Shown here: piece after piece, positions 41,835 to 53,963 of the stretch
How the letters are laid out: each line of letters starts with the position of its first letter
Numbering within the stretch: the stretch's first letter is position 1
Assembly: GCA_949592205.1 (NCBI GenBank)
Contig: CATIUR010000003.1
Location: 73,560,501-73,624,500, forward strand
Direction of reading: 5' to 3'
Length of the DNA stretch: 64,000 nt
Source: Helichrysum umbraculigerum
Lineage: Eukaryota > Streptophyta > Magnoliopsida > Asterales > Asteraceae
Made by a program: the position numbers and the translations under genes
Notes under the pieces: model-generated
Told to the model about the DNA's origin: nothing
Database searches by the model: none
Seen by the model: only the letters and a program-made list of their open reading frames with translations

Positions 41835-44519
41835 ATGGATAAACCTCTTTTACCTTCTGATTCTATTAATAAGCCTCCAGATCCACCTGATTTGATTGAA
41901 TCTGAAATTTTCCAAACCCCGAATCAAAAATTATCTGAACCTCCGTCTACTGTAAGTATGAGTCCAGCTCAAATTCGAGCTCAAACTCGTGCAATGAAAC
42001 GTGAATCTGTTGATGGAAACAAAGCTAAAGGGATATCAAGCATTCATTCTGCTGTTGGAAAGAGAATTGCAAAAAATAGGAAGCGGAAGCAAAAGATGAA
42101 GAAGGATGTTGAGGTGCAGGGTTATTCTAACACTGTACACACTACAAAGAAAACGAAGCCTCCAACATTGATTCCAAATCTCAAATTCCATCATGGAAGT
42201 GTCCAGATTAAGGATGCTCAGATGTCATAAATGCCGGTGTCAGATGATCAAAACAAAGGTATGTCTGATTTAATTGGTAAAGCTATTAATGAATCAATTA
42301 ATGGTAAGAATTGTAGTGGTATTGGTGTTGATGTAACACATGTAGCACAGTCAGATATGCAGTCTTCTGTTAAGGATGTCATTGGGTACTTTGAATCTCA
42401 AAATGATGGGAAACCTGTAATGGGTATTGGTACTGATTTGAATAAGGTTACACCATTGATTTGTTTGAAAAACAAGAGAGTAGATAGCCCAGTCACTCCT
42501 ATTGATCAAAATCCAGTAAGTTCATTGGATCATGCTAGTAAATTGCAAAATGCTGCTGAATTCGTTAGAACGGTAGTATTTGGTGGGGTAAAGGGTAGTG
42601 GGAAAGATGGTGTTGATATGGTGTTTGGTCAAGATGAGAGTATGATTAATGTAGCTACTGATAATGATGGGGGTACAGAAAAGAAAACATTTGTGATTGA
42701 TGAGGTTAATGGTGAGAATAGAAATGGAAAACAAGATGATGGTGGTGGTATGGATGCACCAGATGTATTTGTCTTTGGTAAGGCAAATAGTCTAAAAGTT
42801 GATGGTAAAAAGAAGAGTATAATGAATAAGCAAGTTGATGCTATACCAAAAGTTAATGAGAATATGGTTGGGCAGAAATCAAATGTTTGGTTAAATCAAA
42901 AAGTATCTTTTGCTGATCTGATTAAGAAGGGTAATGAGGAGGAAGAAGTAAAGATGGAGTATATTCCACCTACAAAGTTACCTAATGGGCAAAAAAGAGT
43001 TATATTCTCAGTTGAGGAGGTGCAAAAGGGGGGTAGTCATTTTACTCTTCAGCTTTATGGATACTTTATTGGTACTTCCATGGATTATAATGTCGTGAAT
43101 ACAAATTTAAGGAGAATGTGGAGGAATTATGACTTGAAAGAAATAGTTAAAACTGCTGCAGGGTTCTATCTTTGTAAGTTTACAAGTGAAAGGGGGATGA
43201 GAGCTGTTTTAGAAAGTGGGCCATGGTTAGTGAATAATGTTCCTTTTTTCATTAACCAATGGCAGCCAGGAGTGTGGCTAGAAAGAATTGAACCTCAAAG
43301 AGTTCCAATATGGGTGTGTATTCATAACATACCCATAGAATTGTGGAATGGTAAGAGCTTGGGAAAGTTGGTTAGCAGTCTGGGCAAACCTATTTTAATG
43401 GACAAGATTACAATGGATAGGTGTATGAGCAAGAGTGGGAGATTGAGCTTTGCAAGAATACTTGTTGAGATAGATGCGGAGGAAGAATTACCTGGTTATA
43501 TTGAGTTTGAGTATCCTGCAATGGGGCAATTCACAGCTAAAGTGGGTAAACTGGAAGTTACATACTAGTGGAAGCCACCATTATGTACTCACTGTAAGGT
43601 GTTTGGGCACACGTTCAAAATGTGTAAAAAACGACCAGTTACTGTTGAAGAAGAGGCTGCAAAAGTGTTAAGGGAAGCATTGAAGGTAAATAGTAATGAT
43701 GGCAGTATGGGCAACAAAAATGTGGTTGATGAGAATGGGTTTCAACTTGTTGGCAGAAGAAATAAAGTTGTTGAAAAGCTTAATATGAACTGGCAGCAGA
43801 GTCTACAGCAGGGGAATAAGGGAATGCAATTAAATGACTTTCAACATCAACAGAATCAAAGACAATCAGGCCAATCTCAGAAACAGTTTCAAACTAGGGG
43901 TATTTTGCCCAACAGAGGTAGTGTTTTTGGAAGATTAAGAGGCAATGTTCAGACTAATAGAAATCCTTCAAGAATTACAAAGGTAAATGAGAGCATTTAT
44001 AGGGTAAAGCAGAAGATACAAAATGAGCAAAGTAAAAGTATGACAGAAATGAGCAAACAGGTATCTGTTCCTGTTGTTGTTGGTTCTGAGAAATCAAATT
44101 ATCAAGTTAGTACAAGTACGAATAAAGAACCTATTCTGCAGGAGAATGTGATTGCAATAGATAACCAGTATAGTGTATTAGAGGATGATGATGGGGAGGA
44201 TATGGTAGATTATGATTCAGGTGAGGATTGGGATACTGAATATCATTTATATAATTACCAGATAAGGGCAGTTGATTCTCATTTAGAAGAAAAGTTATTC
44301 CCTTCTGAAGGTACAAGAATGGGATGGAATGAGAAGCAGATTGAGTACTTTAATGAAAGATGTGATAAATTTGGTTTGCCTGCCATACCGGATCATGAAG
44401 ATGTTGCATCTGAAACCCATGGAACTGCAAAGTTTATGAGTGATGGAATGGAAAGTGATGATGCTTGTAAGCAGAGAATTGATGGTAGTAAACATGCAAC
44501 TGTTTCCAATGATAATTAA
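41835..44519 (+). pseudogene. LINE ORF1 (DUF4283 and CCHC zinc knuckle)
   Basis: One frame runs from ATG 41835 to the stop at 44517-44519, broken by TAA 42228-42230 and TAG 43566-43568. The N-terminus is Lys-rich and low complexity. The DUF4283 domain spans about 43000-43520 (LESGPWLVNNVPFFI, WVCIHNIPIELWN). The zinc knuckle CTHCKVFGHTFKMC is at about 43585-43626, and a Gln/Asn-rich C-terminus follows. ORF1 proteins bind the LINE RNA. ORF2 starts 4 nt after its stop. Confidence 0.9.
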
Positions 44520-44523
44520 AATA

Positions 44524-47500
44524 ATGACTTGGAATGTTAGGGGTATAAGTAATATCCCTAATCAGAGAGAAGTTAAGAAGTTTATGGATGAGGGTAATTA
44601 TAGTATCTGTGGGTTATTAGAGACCCATGTAAATAAAAGAAGCTTGAGTAAAGTTGGTAGTAATATGTTTGGACAATGGGAATGGATGTCAAACAATGCA
44701 AAATGTGAAAGTGGAACTAGAATAATGATTGGGTGGGATCCCGGTTCTGTTAGAATTATGCTATTGGAACAACATGAGCAGGCAATGCATTGCTTTGTTG
44801 AACCAGTAAATGGTCAAAAGGGATTTTATTGCTCATTTATTTATGGTTATCACAGAATGGTACCTAGAAGAGAATTGTGGAATAGTTTGAGAAAGCATAA
44901 ACGAGTGATTAAAGATCAGCCTTGGGTGGTGTTAGGAGACTTTAACGCAACAATAAACACAAATGAACACTCTGCTGGTCCTTCTTATATCACTAAGAGT
45001 ATGATGGAATTTATGGAATGTTTGAAGGATATTGAAATTGATGATATTAGCATGTCTGGGTTGAAGTATACTTGGAATCAGATGCCTGGGAAGACAAGTG
45101 GTATATTGAAGAAGTTGGATAGAGTTATGGGGAGTGGTTGTTTTATGGGTGAATTTCCTAATGCCCATGCTCAGTTTTTACCATTCTTGCATTCTGATCA
45201 CTCACCAATGGTACTCACAATACCGGAAATTCAAAGATCTAGACCAAAGCCATTTAAGTTTTCAAATTATCTGGCTTTTAAAGATGATTTTATACCTGTT
45301 GTGAAAAAGGTGTGGTCTGAGGAGATTGATGGATGTGCAATGTTTCAAGTGGTTTCAAAGCTTAAAAGGTTAAAAAAACCACTTAGAAAGTTGAATTATC
45401 AGCAAGGTAACCTGTTTGATAAAGTGAAGAAATTAAAATCTGAATTGGAAAGGGTTCAGATTGCTGTTGAAAGGGACCCTTTTAATTCTGATTTAAGACA
45501 TGATGAAGTTGTTTGTGTTAAAGCTTACAAGGAGGCCGTTCAAGATGAGGAGATGTTCTTAAAGCAGAAAGCAAAGGTTGAATGGCTAAAGGAGGGGGAT
45601 TATAACTCAAAGTATTTTCATAATGCTGTGAGAGGAAGGATCTGTAGAAGCAGAATTGATGCTATTGAAGACATGGAAGGTAAATGTTTCTTTGGTAATC
45701 ATGTTTCTGAGAAATTTATTATACATTTTAAGAAAGTATTGGGCTGTAAAAAGGATGTAAATTTGATTGCTAATCCTGAGCAATTATTCACTAAAAAGAT
45801 AACCAGTTTTGATGCTAATTTTATGGTGAGGCCTGTTACTGATGAGGAAGTTAAAAATGCCTTATTTGATATTGAGGATGATAAAGCCCCTGGACCTGAT
45901 GGGTACTCTGCCAAGTTTTTTAAATGTGCATGGGCAGTGATAGGACCAGACGTTTGTAAGGCAGTAAAGGATTATTTTATGAAAGGTAAGATCCTGAAAG
46001 AGATAAATTCAAGTGTGATTGCATTGGTGCCTAAAATTAACTCTCCACAAAAAGTTTCTGATTTTAGGCCCATTGCTTGTTGTAATGTTATCTATAAATG
46101 TATAAGTAAGGTAATTACAAATAGGATCAAGGGTGTGCTTAATTGTATTATCGATGAAAATCAAAGTGCATTTATCCCTGGTAGGCAAATTAGTGATAAT
46201 ATCTTGCTGACACAAGAATTGATGAGGGGATATCATAGGGGAAGAGGACCTGGAAAGTGTGCTTTTAAAGTTGATATACAGAAAGCATATGATAGTGTGG
46301 AATGGAGCTTTCTGAGAGGTTGTTTGGTGAATTTTGGGTTCCATCAAAAAATGATTGAGTGGATTATGAATTGTGTCTCAACAACCTCTTTCACTATAAA
46401 CATAAATGGTAATCATATGGGTTATTTTCATGGTGAGAGGGGTTTAAGACAAGGAGACCCTATGTCTCCTTACTTGTTTACAATGGTCATGGAGGTGTTA
46501 ACACTTATGATCAAAAGGCAAATTGAAGATGATGGTGGGTTTGAATATCATTGGAAATGTGAAACTCTTGAGCTAACTCATCTCTGTTTTGCAGATGATC
46601 TCTTCTTGTTTTGTAAAGCAAATAGACAATCTGCTACTGTTTTGAGGAATGCTCTTAATGAGTTTAGTGATGCATCTGGATTGGTGGCCAATATTGATAA
46701 AAGTACTGCCTTTTTCAGTAATGTAAAAAGAGGTACAAATGCACAGATTAGTGAAGTTATGCCATTTGATATTGGAGAATTTCCTGTAAAATATTTAGGT
46801 GTACCATTGTTATCATCAAGGCTTGAAAAGAAAACTGTTCAATTTTGGTTGACAAAGTGAGAAAGAAGGTCTTGGATTGGAAGAACAAGTCACTATCATT
46901 TGCTGGTAGACTTCAGCTAATTACTTCAGTGTTAAACTCGATCCAGGTATATTGGTCGTCTATGTTTATTTTACCTGTTGGAGTAACCCTAGATATAGAA
47001 AGAATTATTAGGGGGTTCTTATGGTGTCAGGGTGAGTTTAAAAGAGGTAAGGCAAAAGTTAATTGGAAAGAGGTATGTAAACCAAAAGCTAAAGGGGGGC
47101 TGGGATTGAAATCATTGCATACATGGAATATAGCCTTAATGTCTAAACATATCTGGAATTTGGTGACTAATAAGGACTCCATATGGGTGAAATGGGTTAA
47201 AACTGAAAAGTTACGAAACAGAAATTTTTGGGATCTTAGTCCTTTTAAAGATTCATGCTGGAGTTGGAGGAAAATTATAGAGTGTAGAGATGCTGTGAAG
47301 AGATTTATTGTGTATAGGCTGGGTAATGGAATGGATACCTCTGCATGGTATGACACTTGGCATCCCGTTGGTCCATTGGATGATGTTATATCTAGAGGTG
47401 AATTAAGGAGGGTTGGTTTATCACCTGAAGCAACTGTTGCTAACATTGTTGTAGATGGTGAATGGAATGTACCAAGGGATTGGAGAACCATGTTTAATGA

Positions 47501-48191
47501 ATTTTTTGATTTACCTCCACCATTGTTGATTGCAAATAGGACTGATAAAGTATTGTGGAGGAAAAGAAATGGTAAAACAGTCCCTTTCTCTGTAAAAGAT
47601 GCTTGGAATGATTTAGAGATAGATTATGAAAAAGTTAAATGGAGTAAACTTGTTTGGTTTAGTCAAAGCATCCCTAGGCATTCATTTATTTTGTGGGTTG
47701 CAATTCATGGAAAACTGAAAACACAGGATAAGTACATGAGTTTGGAGAGACTAGAGAATCAGGTATGTCCATTCTGTAAAGCTCAGAAAGATAGTCATGA
47801 GCATTTGTTCTTTGAGTGTGGTTATCCTAATGAGGTTTGGTCTGTATTAAAAGGTATGGTAAGGCTGGATTATGCACCTAACTCCTGGATTGAGATTGTT
47901 GAATATCTCTGTAATAGACCTATTTCAAAGTCTATATGGAGTATTTTGCAAAGATTAATCTTAGGTGCTTGTGTATATTGTGTTTGGCAGGAAAGGAATT
48001 TAAGATTATTTCAGGGAAAAGCTAGGGATGTTGATACTTTGATTGGTCAAATTCAAAATATAATCAAGTTGAAATTAATGGGTCTGAAAGTTAGGAGTTC
48101 AAAGCAGGTTGTTGATGCTTTTGAAATTTGGGGGCTGCCATTGGATACACAGAAGTCTGCTGCTACTAATAATGAAACTTCTGGTGTTTAA
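44524..48191 (+). pseudogene. LINE ORF2: endonuclease and reverse transcriptase, frameshifted
   Basis: The start is taken as the ATG at 44524 because MTWNVRG is the usual beginning of the APE endonuclease. Other endonuclease motifs are LLETH (about 44615), GDFNA (about 44935) and SDHSP (about 45196). The RT has GPDGYSAKFF (about 45895), AFKVDIQKAYDSVEW (about 46262), GLRQGDPMSPYLF (about 46440) and the catalytic FADDLF (about 46590). The frame breaks at about 46850 (stop 46858-46860) and continues in another frame to 48191. This second part includes the zf-RVT zinc-binding region (CPFCKAQKDSHEHLFFEC, about 47767-47820). No RNase H domain is seen. Confidence 0.93.
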
Positions 48192-49757
48192 TTGATGAGT
48201 AATATTGATGGGTACAGGGTTTGGAGGTATAGCAGGAGGTATTTTAATGTTGAGGGTTATTATGAATTATATTGTAATAAATTTGTGAATACAGGTCAAG
48301 AGATGGAGCAATGTGCCTGGTGGTGTATGGGACTGCAATATTATGATGAGCATGGAGTTGCTATTAATCCCTGGTTTGATAAAATGTTGAAGGGGATTTG
48401 CAAGTCAAATGGTGCTGATAGTACTTCTGCTAGTATGGTAAAAGTCTATTTTTTTGGTTTGACTTTTTCTGGTCAATGCAGAAAGTCAATACGGGTTATC
48501 TATTATAATCGGATTAGCATGAACTCAAATAAGCTGCTGCTTAAGTGCTATATGGCTGTTGTTAAGATAATATGCTGTTCAGATGGTTTGACTTTTTACA
48601 GTCAAAGTAATATTTTGGTGTTTGTGAGCTGCAAGTCTACTGAAATGGTCAATTTCTTCAAATATGAGTTGACTTCATGCAGTCATATTGGTATGTATTG
48701 TCATTATTTTATAGTTGCAGGTCAGATGTATAATCAAGATGGAGAATTTATTCTTGATTATAATGAGTATGGGCTGATTAGTAATTCGTGGTTTGATAAA
48801 AAGTTGATGGGAACGTGTAAGTTAAAAGCTATTAGTTGTAACTCTGCTGTTTTACTAAAACTTTGTTCTGCTGGGTTGACTTTTTCTGGTCAGCACGGAA
48901 AGTCAAAGGTTCTGTTTACTGCAACTAGTGGTGATAGCGGATTTAATGCTGCTAATAGAATGGGCTTGTTTAATGTTGCTAGTAGTTTAAGTCCTTGTGG
49001 GTTGAAGTGTATTGCTGATCTTATGGAAGGAGGAAAGTGGTGGATGCTTGGATTTATGAACTGGAGTTGGAATAAAGATATGTTGTCTATTAATAGAATT
49101 GGCATGTATGATCTGATGGTTTATGGTCAAATTAAAAAGTCAACCGCGAGATATTATTTGACTGATCAGCAGGCATGGAACTTGGTAATGGTCTGTTATT
49201 TGTGTTATGATATGGTTTGGTCTATTAAAAATGGAATGCGGGCTATGGATATGGGTTGGGCCCAATGGTATGTTTGGGCTCAATTGTTATCAATATAATG
49301 TAAATGAAAATATGGAGCTTAAATGTATGTGTGGGCGTGGAATGAGGACTGGTAATGGAGTGAAGAAAGAAGGTTGGATTGGAGTGAAGCTTGAAGATAT
49401 GGATGGCTTGAAGATTGAAGACTTGAAGAATGAAGAAACAGAAGACTTGAAGATGTTTTGTTTATTTTTTAGGATGTCTTGTAAAATTGATCATATTTGT
49501 GATCATTTTAGATTGTTTTTTTGTTCTAGTGTTGGTCATTTTAGTTTCCATAGGTATTTTTGTACAAATGGCCAACATAGGATGTGGTTTAGTTTAAGGC
49601 TAGATATAGGTTTTTTTGTATGTGTTTTAGACGTTCACTAAAAACGTCTCCTCGGGTATACCCGTTGTAAACGTGTAATTCTTTTTTTTTTGATTTAATA
49701 AAATTTTGCCGGGGGTACCGTCCCCTTTACCCAAAAAAAAAAAAAAAAAAAAAAAAA
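48192..49757 (+). other. LINE 3' region with internal duplication and poly-A
   Basis: A 368-codon frame (48192-49298) follows directly after ORF2's stop, in the same frame, but I recognise nothing in it. It contains two similar blocks about 430 bp apart (near 48355-48490 and 48785-48910), each with TTTGATAAAA...GACTTTTTCTGGTCA. The end has AATAAAATTTTGCCGGGGG before the A-run, as in plant L1 tails. Confidence 0.7.
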
Positions 49758-50169
49758 ACACCTCACTCCAAAACCCTACATCACTCCCCTAGAATGATTG
49801 TGGCTAGATCGACTTCACGCTCACCCAAAAGGTAACGATTTGATTCTCGATCAAGCCTATGATGATAAACGATGCATGACTGGCGTTCTGAGTGATTGAT
49901 AAATGCTAGAATAGGAAACCCTAAACACTTTGAGTGATTGGAGTGACCACCTTGAGAGGATCGCCTAGTCATGTATCAAAGATCAAAGATCAAAAGCATG
50001 CTCCTAAAGATTACAACCTTGCTTTCAAAAAAATCAAATATCTTTATTTTTTCCAAAAACCCCATTTAGAAAAGAATTCCGTCTTAAAATATTTCATTAT
50101 CTACTTATCTTAAACCATGTTGAAAATGAGTTTGCTTGAGGACAAGCCAAGTTCTAAGTGTGGGATACT
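49758..50169 (+). other. 3' non-coding region of D, second part, with polypurine tract
   Basis: It resumes D's tail after the LINE and matches 31240-31653 in I. It ends with AAGTGTGGGATACT directly before the LTR. Confidence 0.8.
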
Positions 50170-52612
50170 TGATATCGCGTAAAAAGTCATGTTTTTACTA
50201 CCGATATCTCTCTCATTCTAGAACGATCCTTGGCATTTTCACTCAAATATAGCACAAATCAGTAACATTATGCCAAGGTGGTCAAAACAAGGTTGCACGA
50301 TAAAAATCAAGCAAAACGGATGAAAAACGAAGATTCCACACACGTTTGAAGATTCAAGGCATCAAAACGAGATTTCAAGACTAAAATGCCCGCCACCAAC
50401 ATCCATTCTGTCCAAGATGTTCGTTTTCAAAATACGAATCCAACAGAAGAAGAATCAACTAAAACGGATAAAGAATGAAGATTCTACGCCCGCCGGAAGA
50501 TCCAAATGATTCGTACGCAATATCTAGAGCTAGGGATCTCATCTCAGGGCCTATCCTATGTCAAAATCTTCGTTTTGAATTACGAACACAACAAAAAAAG
50601 AATCGACGCAAACGGACGTATAACAAAGAAAACACGCACGAATCGAGAAACGAAGCAAAAGACGGAGAAACAGGGCGGGGGTGGGCCAGCCGCCGCCGGC
50701 CACCACAGGGGCGCTGCCAGCCACCCTGTACCCGTCTCGGTTTCCGTTTTTGGCAACTTTCGGTATCTGGTGCGCCTACTTTTCGTGTTGTACAGTACCC
50801 GGTGCGCCTACTTTTCGTGTTGTACGGTATCCGGTGCACCCTTTTGGCTACCTTTTTCTAACATGCACCTCTTGATGCTAATGTGAGCCAAAGCTCACCT
50901 ATAAATTGGAGGCTTAAGGCTCCATTTCAAAATGTCCCATATGCACTAGTCATATTACTTTCTTACTTTCTCATTCTACTTTCTTACTTTAAATTTAGCA
51001 TTAGATTAGTTTAGTACTTTGTTTAGAGTAGAAAGAAAGCTAGGAACGTTTTGTAATCTTTGGTGTACGATTGGAGTTACGCTCATTAATTCAAGTCTAT
51101 TCCTTCTCGCATATTAATCTCGGTTATTTCTATCCTTATCTATCTTAATTAAATATGTTTGCTTTAATTATGTTAGATATCGTTTATGCCATGATTAGCG
51201 AGTAGATTACTATTGTATTTGTTGTGATGTAGTTAGTATATATAATTGTGGGATGACTTTAAATGCGTCGTGGAATAATACGATGGCCCCAATTCGACTG
51301 ATTACTCGGTATAGTATTGGAAATGCTTTTGAACATAGTACAAATATATGGAAGCCGGTAACGACCGAAGGTAGTTGTATTATGGATGACGTTATAAAAT
51401 TGGAAATTTTTGAACGGACTTATCTTGTGATTTTAAACCTAAAACTTACATTCGCCTTTCGATTAACAAACGTGATTGTAACCTTGTAAAGAGGAGTCGC
51501 GAACCTCAATACTCGGTCAATAGTTATCTGTGTAAAAACTATGTTTTTAATTGTAACGTCATGCAAGCATTATAAAATGCAATGTGATTACGTGGACTTG
51601 CCATGAGTATTGTACACTTCTGATCACAATGTACTTATCATGTAAACATCGCGAAGCAATTAAACTCGCAACGGAAACATCGGTAAACAATTAAATACGT
51701 TGTGAGCTACCATAGTATTTTCCGACATGGTCTGGGTTTGACTTTCGGTAAAAAGCCGTCAGCATTTTAATTAGTTGTTTTAGTTTAGATTAGATTAGAT
51801 TAGATAGGCTATAGGCTAAATGATCATTTACGAAAACCTAGGGATTTGTTAATTGTATTGAGAAAGGCAAGTTTGAAATCCAACTTAAACCAATACTTTT
51901 TCCTAAAAACCATGAAACCTAAAGTACGGTATGCAAGAAACCTAAATGTTTTCCCTCGTTTATCACGCTTAAGTTTCATGGATAGAAATTGATTAAATAA
52001 GTCCGGACACAAGTTCTAAGTTAGTTGTTTAATGGATTCATAATCATTGTGGTATTAAGAACGGCTAGACATGTTATGGACTTGCTACTCTATTCCTTCG
52101 CCCACGAGCGAATACGTTCAATAATATGGGCCACTGACTCCCTCACAGGAGAGTGTGGAGAGTTGAGCATTGTCTGTCTGGTCAGAATCATGATACCTTA
52201 GTTCCTCGTGACATATTAGTTGATAACCGACTAATAAGGAATCTATTGGTTATACCATAAGTTAATGAATCTCATAAGCAACCCAATTTAGTTAATCGTT
52301 TTCCCGTAAGAGTCATCATCCCATGATTATTAACTAACGAACTCACAACAAATACTACTTTGCATTATCTGACATTTTATTCGCTTTATTTAGTTTACTT
52401 AATTAACTGAACCAAAACCCCTAACGCACTCTTTTAAAACATTTACTAGAAAAGAAAGATTGATTGGATCACCTCCGTTTCAATTCAGTTTCTCTTTAAG
52501 AACGACTCTAGGTCCAACTTACCGCCTACTAACCCTTTGGTTCAGTACTAGTAAGTCATACTAAGACCCAGCAATTATAAATTTTTAAAACCACCCGTTG
52601 ACAATGTCAATA
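50170..52612 (+). repeat. 3' LTR of D
   Basis: This is an uninterrupted 2443-bp copy. It has the GC-rich block (50685-50730), GTACCCGGTGCGCC repeats (50770-50845), palindrome GTGAGC-CAAA-GCTCAC and TATAAATT (50900-50907). It ends TCAATA instead of TCAACA, and GACAC follows at 52613-52617. Confidence 0.92.
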
Positions 52613-53325
52613 GACACCGCCTATCTACTCGCATGGGAAGATCTGAAGAAAATGCTCACGGATGAGTATTGCCCAACTGAAGAACTCCAGAAGCTAGATG
52701 AGGAGTTCTGGCATCTCAAGGTTCAAGGAACCGACATTGTTGGATACACTACCAGGTTCCAACAACTTGCAACCCTTCGCACAGCCTTAGTAAGCACTGA
52801 GACCTACAAGGTCAAGAGGTACATACGTGGTCTTCCAGAACCTGTCCGGGGGAACGTAGCCTCTTCCAACAAAACCACTATTCAGGGAGCAAGCTGATTG
52901 GCCCATGAACTCATAGCTAAGAATGACAGCCGGGAAACGCCCACCCCATCTCCCAACAACAACAAACAAAAATCGGAGGAAAACACCGGTTATCAAATCA
53001 ACCAAACAAAAAGCCTGCGACTGCCAAGGCCTACACCTCGGGATTGGGAAACAGGAAGGAATACACTGGAACTAGACCTTTCTGCTCAAACTGTAACCGA
53101 CACCATGACGGGCCTTGTGGTACCCCATGCGACAAGTGCAAACGTTATGGCCACCACACTAAAGACTGTCAAATGAGAGCCTGTTATGAGTGTGGCAACA
53201 TGGGACACTTCCGGAGTGATTGTCCCAAGCTGAAGAAAAACAACAATGCTCGGGGAAGAGCCTATGTGCTCAACACTGGAGATGCTCACCAAAACCCTGA
53301 TACGGGTACGTGCATTCTCGCGTAA
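52613..53325 (+). pseudogene. gag: Gag of element J, C-terminal part
   Basis: It resumes after D with IDTAYLLAWEDLKKML and matches C's Gag (FWHLKVQGTDIVGYTTRFQQ, KRYIRGLPEPVRGNVAS). A TGA is at about 52895 and a frameshift near 52990-53040. Two zinc knuckles follow (CDKCKRYGHHTKDC at about 53129-53170 and CYECGNMGHFRSDC at about 53180-53222). It ends at VLNTGDAHQNPDTG, where C would enter protease; the rest of pol is missing. Confidence 0.88.
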
Positions 53326-53963
53326 CCAAATCACTCCTATATTACTTACTCCATGAATTTTAGATTATTGTATAACGTCTATTCTGTGTTTCCTTAGATG
53401 ATAAGTATACAATCGGTTTAACAAACGACTGTTAGTTTAGTCCGGCAGGGTAATATATAGTTACACTTTAAATTCAGCGGAAAACCCTTTCCAATAAACT
53501 CACCTTTGGCGAGATCGGGAACTCGGATATCATCATGTATACGTATCGGCGGAACGGTCATCGTGATAAAATCACTGTTCGGAGAAATCATTCATCATCT
53601 TACCCCCTCGAATAATACCGTAGTCGAGTGTATTATAGTATCGGTAGAGTTTAGTTTTAGGTATAAAATCATCATTTACTCTAAAGTCTAGAAACTCGGT
53701 AGGACTCTTTAAATTCGGTGGACTATAAGTCAATCCGTAGTGTACTCGGTAATACGGAGCGACCTTGTCACATAGACATAATGGTCGAGTAGAAATCGGA
53801 TCCCTTCATTTTTCTTTAGTATTGGTAGGCTTAAGCCTAACAAGGGGAGAAACTCGGATAAATCGGATGTCTTAGTATTAGACATATTACATAGTTGACT
53901 TTAGTAACACGGACCTCGATTTCGGATAAATTTCGGGGCGAAATTTTCCTAACAAGGGGAGAA
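53326..53963 (+). other. Remnant between gag and 3' LTR of J, with polypurine tract
   Basis: This is 600 bp of non-coding sequence replacing protease, RT and integrase, rich in ACTCGG/ATCGGA words. Its end (ATTTCGGGGCGAAATTTTCC) matches the end of C's internal region. AACAAGGGGAGAA at 53951-53963 is the polypurine tract. Confidence 0.7.

Larger units (their letters stand above)
41709..49757 (+). mobile_element. L1-type LINE retrotransposon in D's tail
   Basis: ORF1 (DUF4283 plus zinc knuckle), ORF2 (APE endonuclease, RT, zf-RVT), a long tail and a poly-A run ending 49757 are present. The target duplication is about 22 nt: AACACCTCACTCC... at 41686-41708 and 49757-49778, one A different. It is about 8 kb and looks full length. 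It has two in-frame stops in ORF1 and one frameshift in ORF2, so it is inactive. Confidence 0.93.
22488..52612 (+). mobile_element. Athila-like non-autonomous gypsy element D with four inserts
   Basis: LTRs of about 2.45 kb (22488-28401 minus insert E; 50170-52612) begin TGATATCGCG. They end CGTCAACA in the 5' copy and TGTCAATA in the 3' copy. TSD is GACAC. The primer site is of the Asp-tRNA type used by Athila. The element has gag and protease but no RT, RNase H or integrase; an unrecognised ORF and a non-coding tail follow. Inserts are E, I, F and a LINE. The LTRs differ at scattered sites, so D is clearly older than C. Confidence 0.9.

Noticed and set aside
48192..49298. 368-codon ORF as an independent gene
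   Set aside because: It lies inside the LINE tail in a T/G-rich stretch with few stops by composition and has no recognisable domain. It is kept only as a feature of the LINE.
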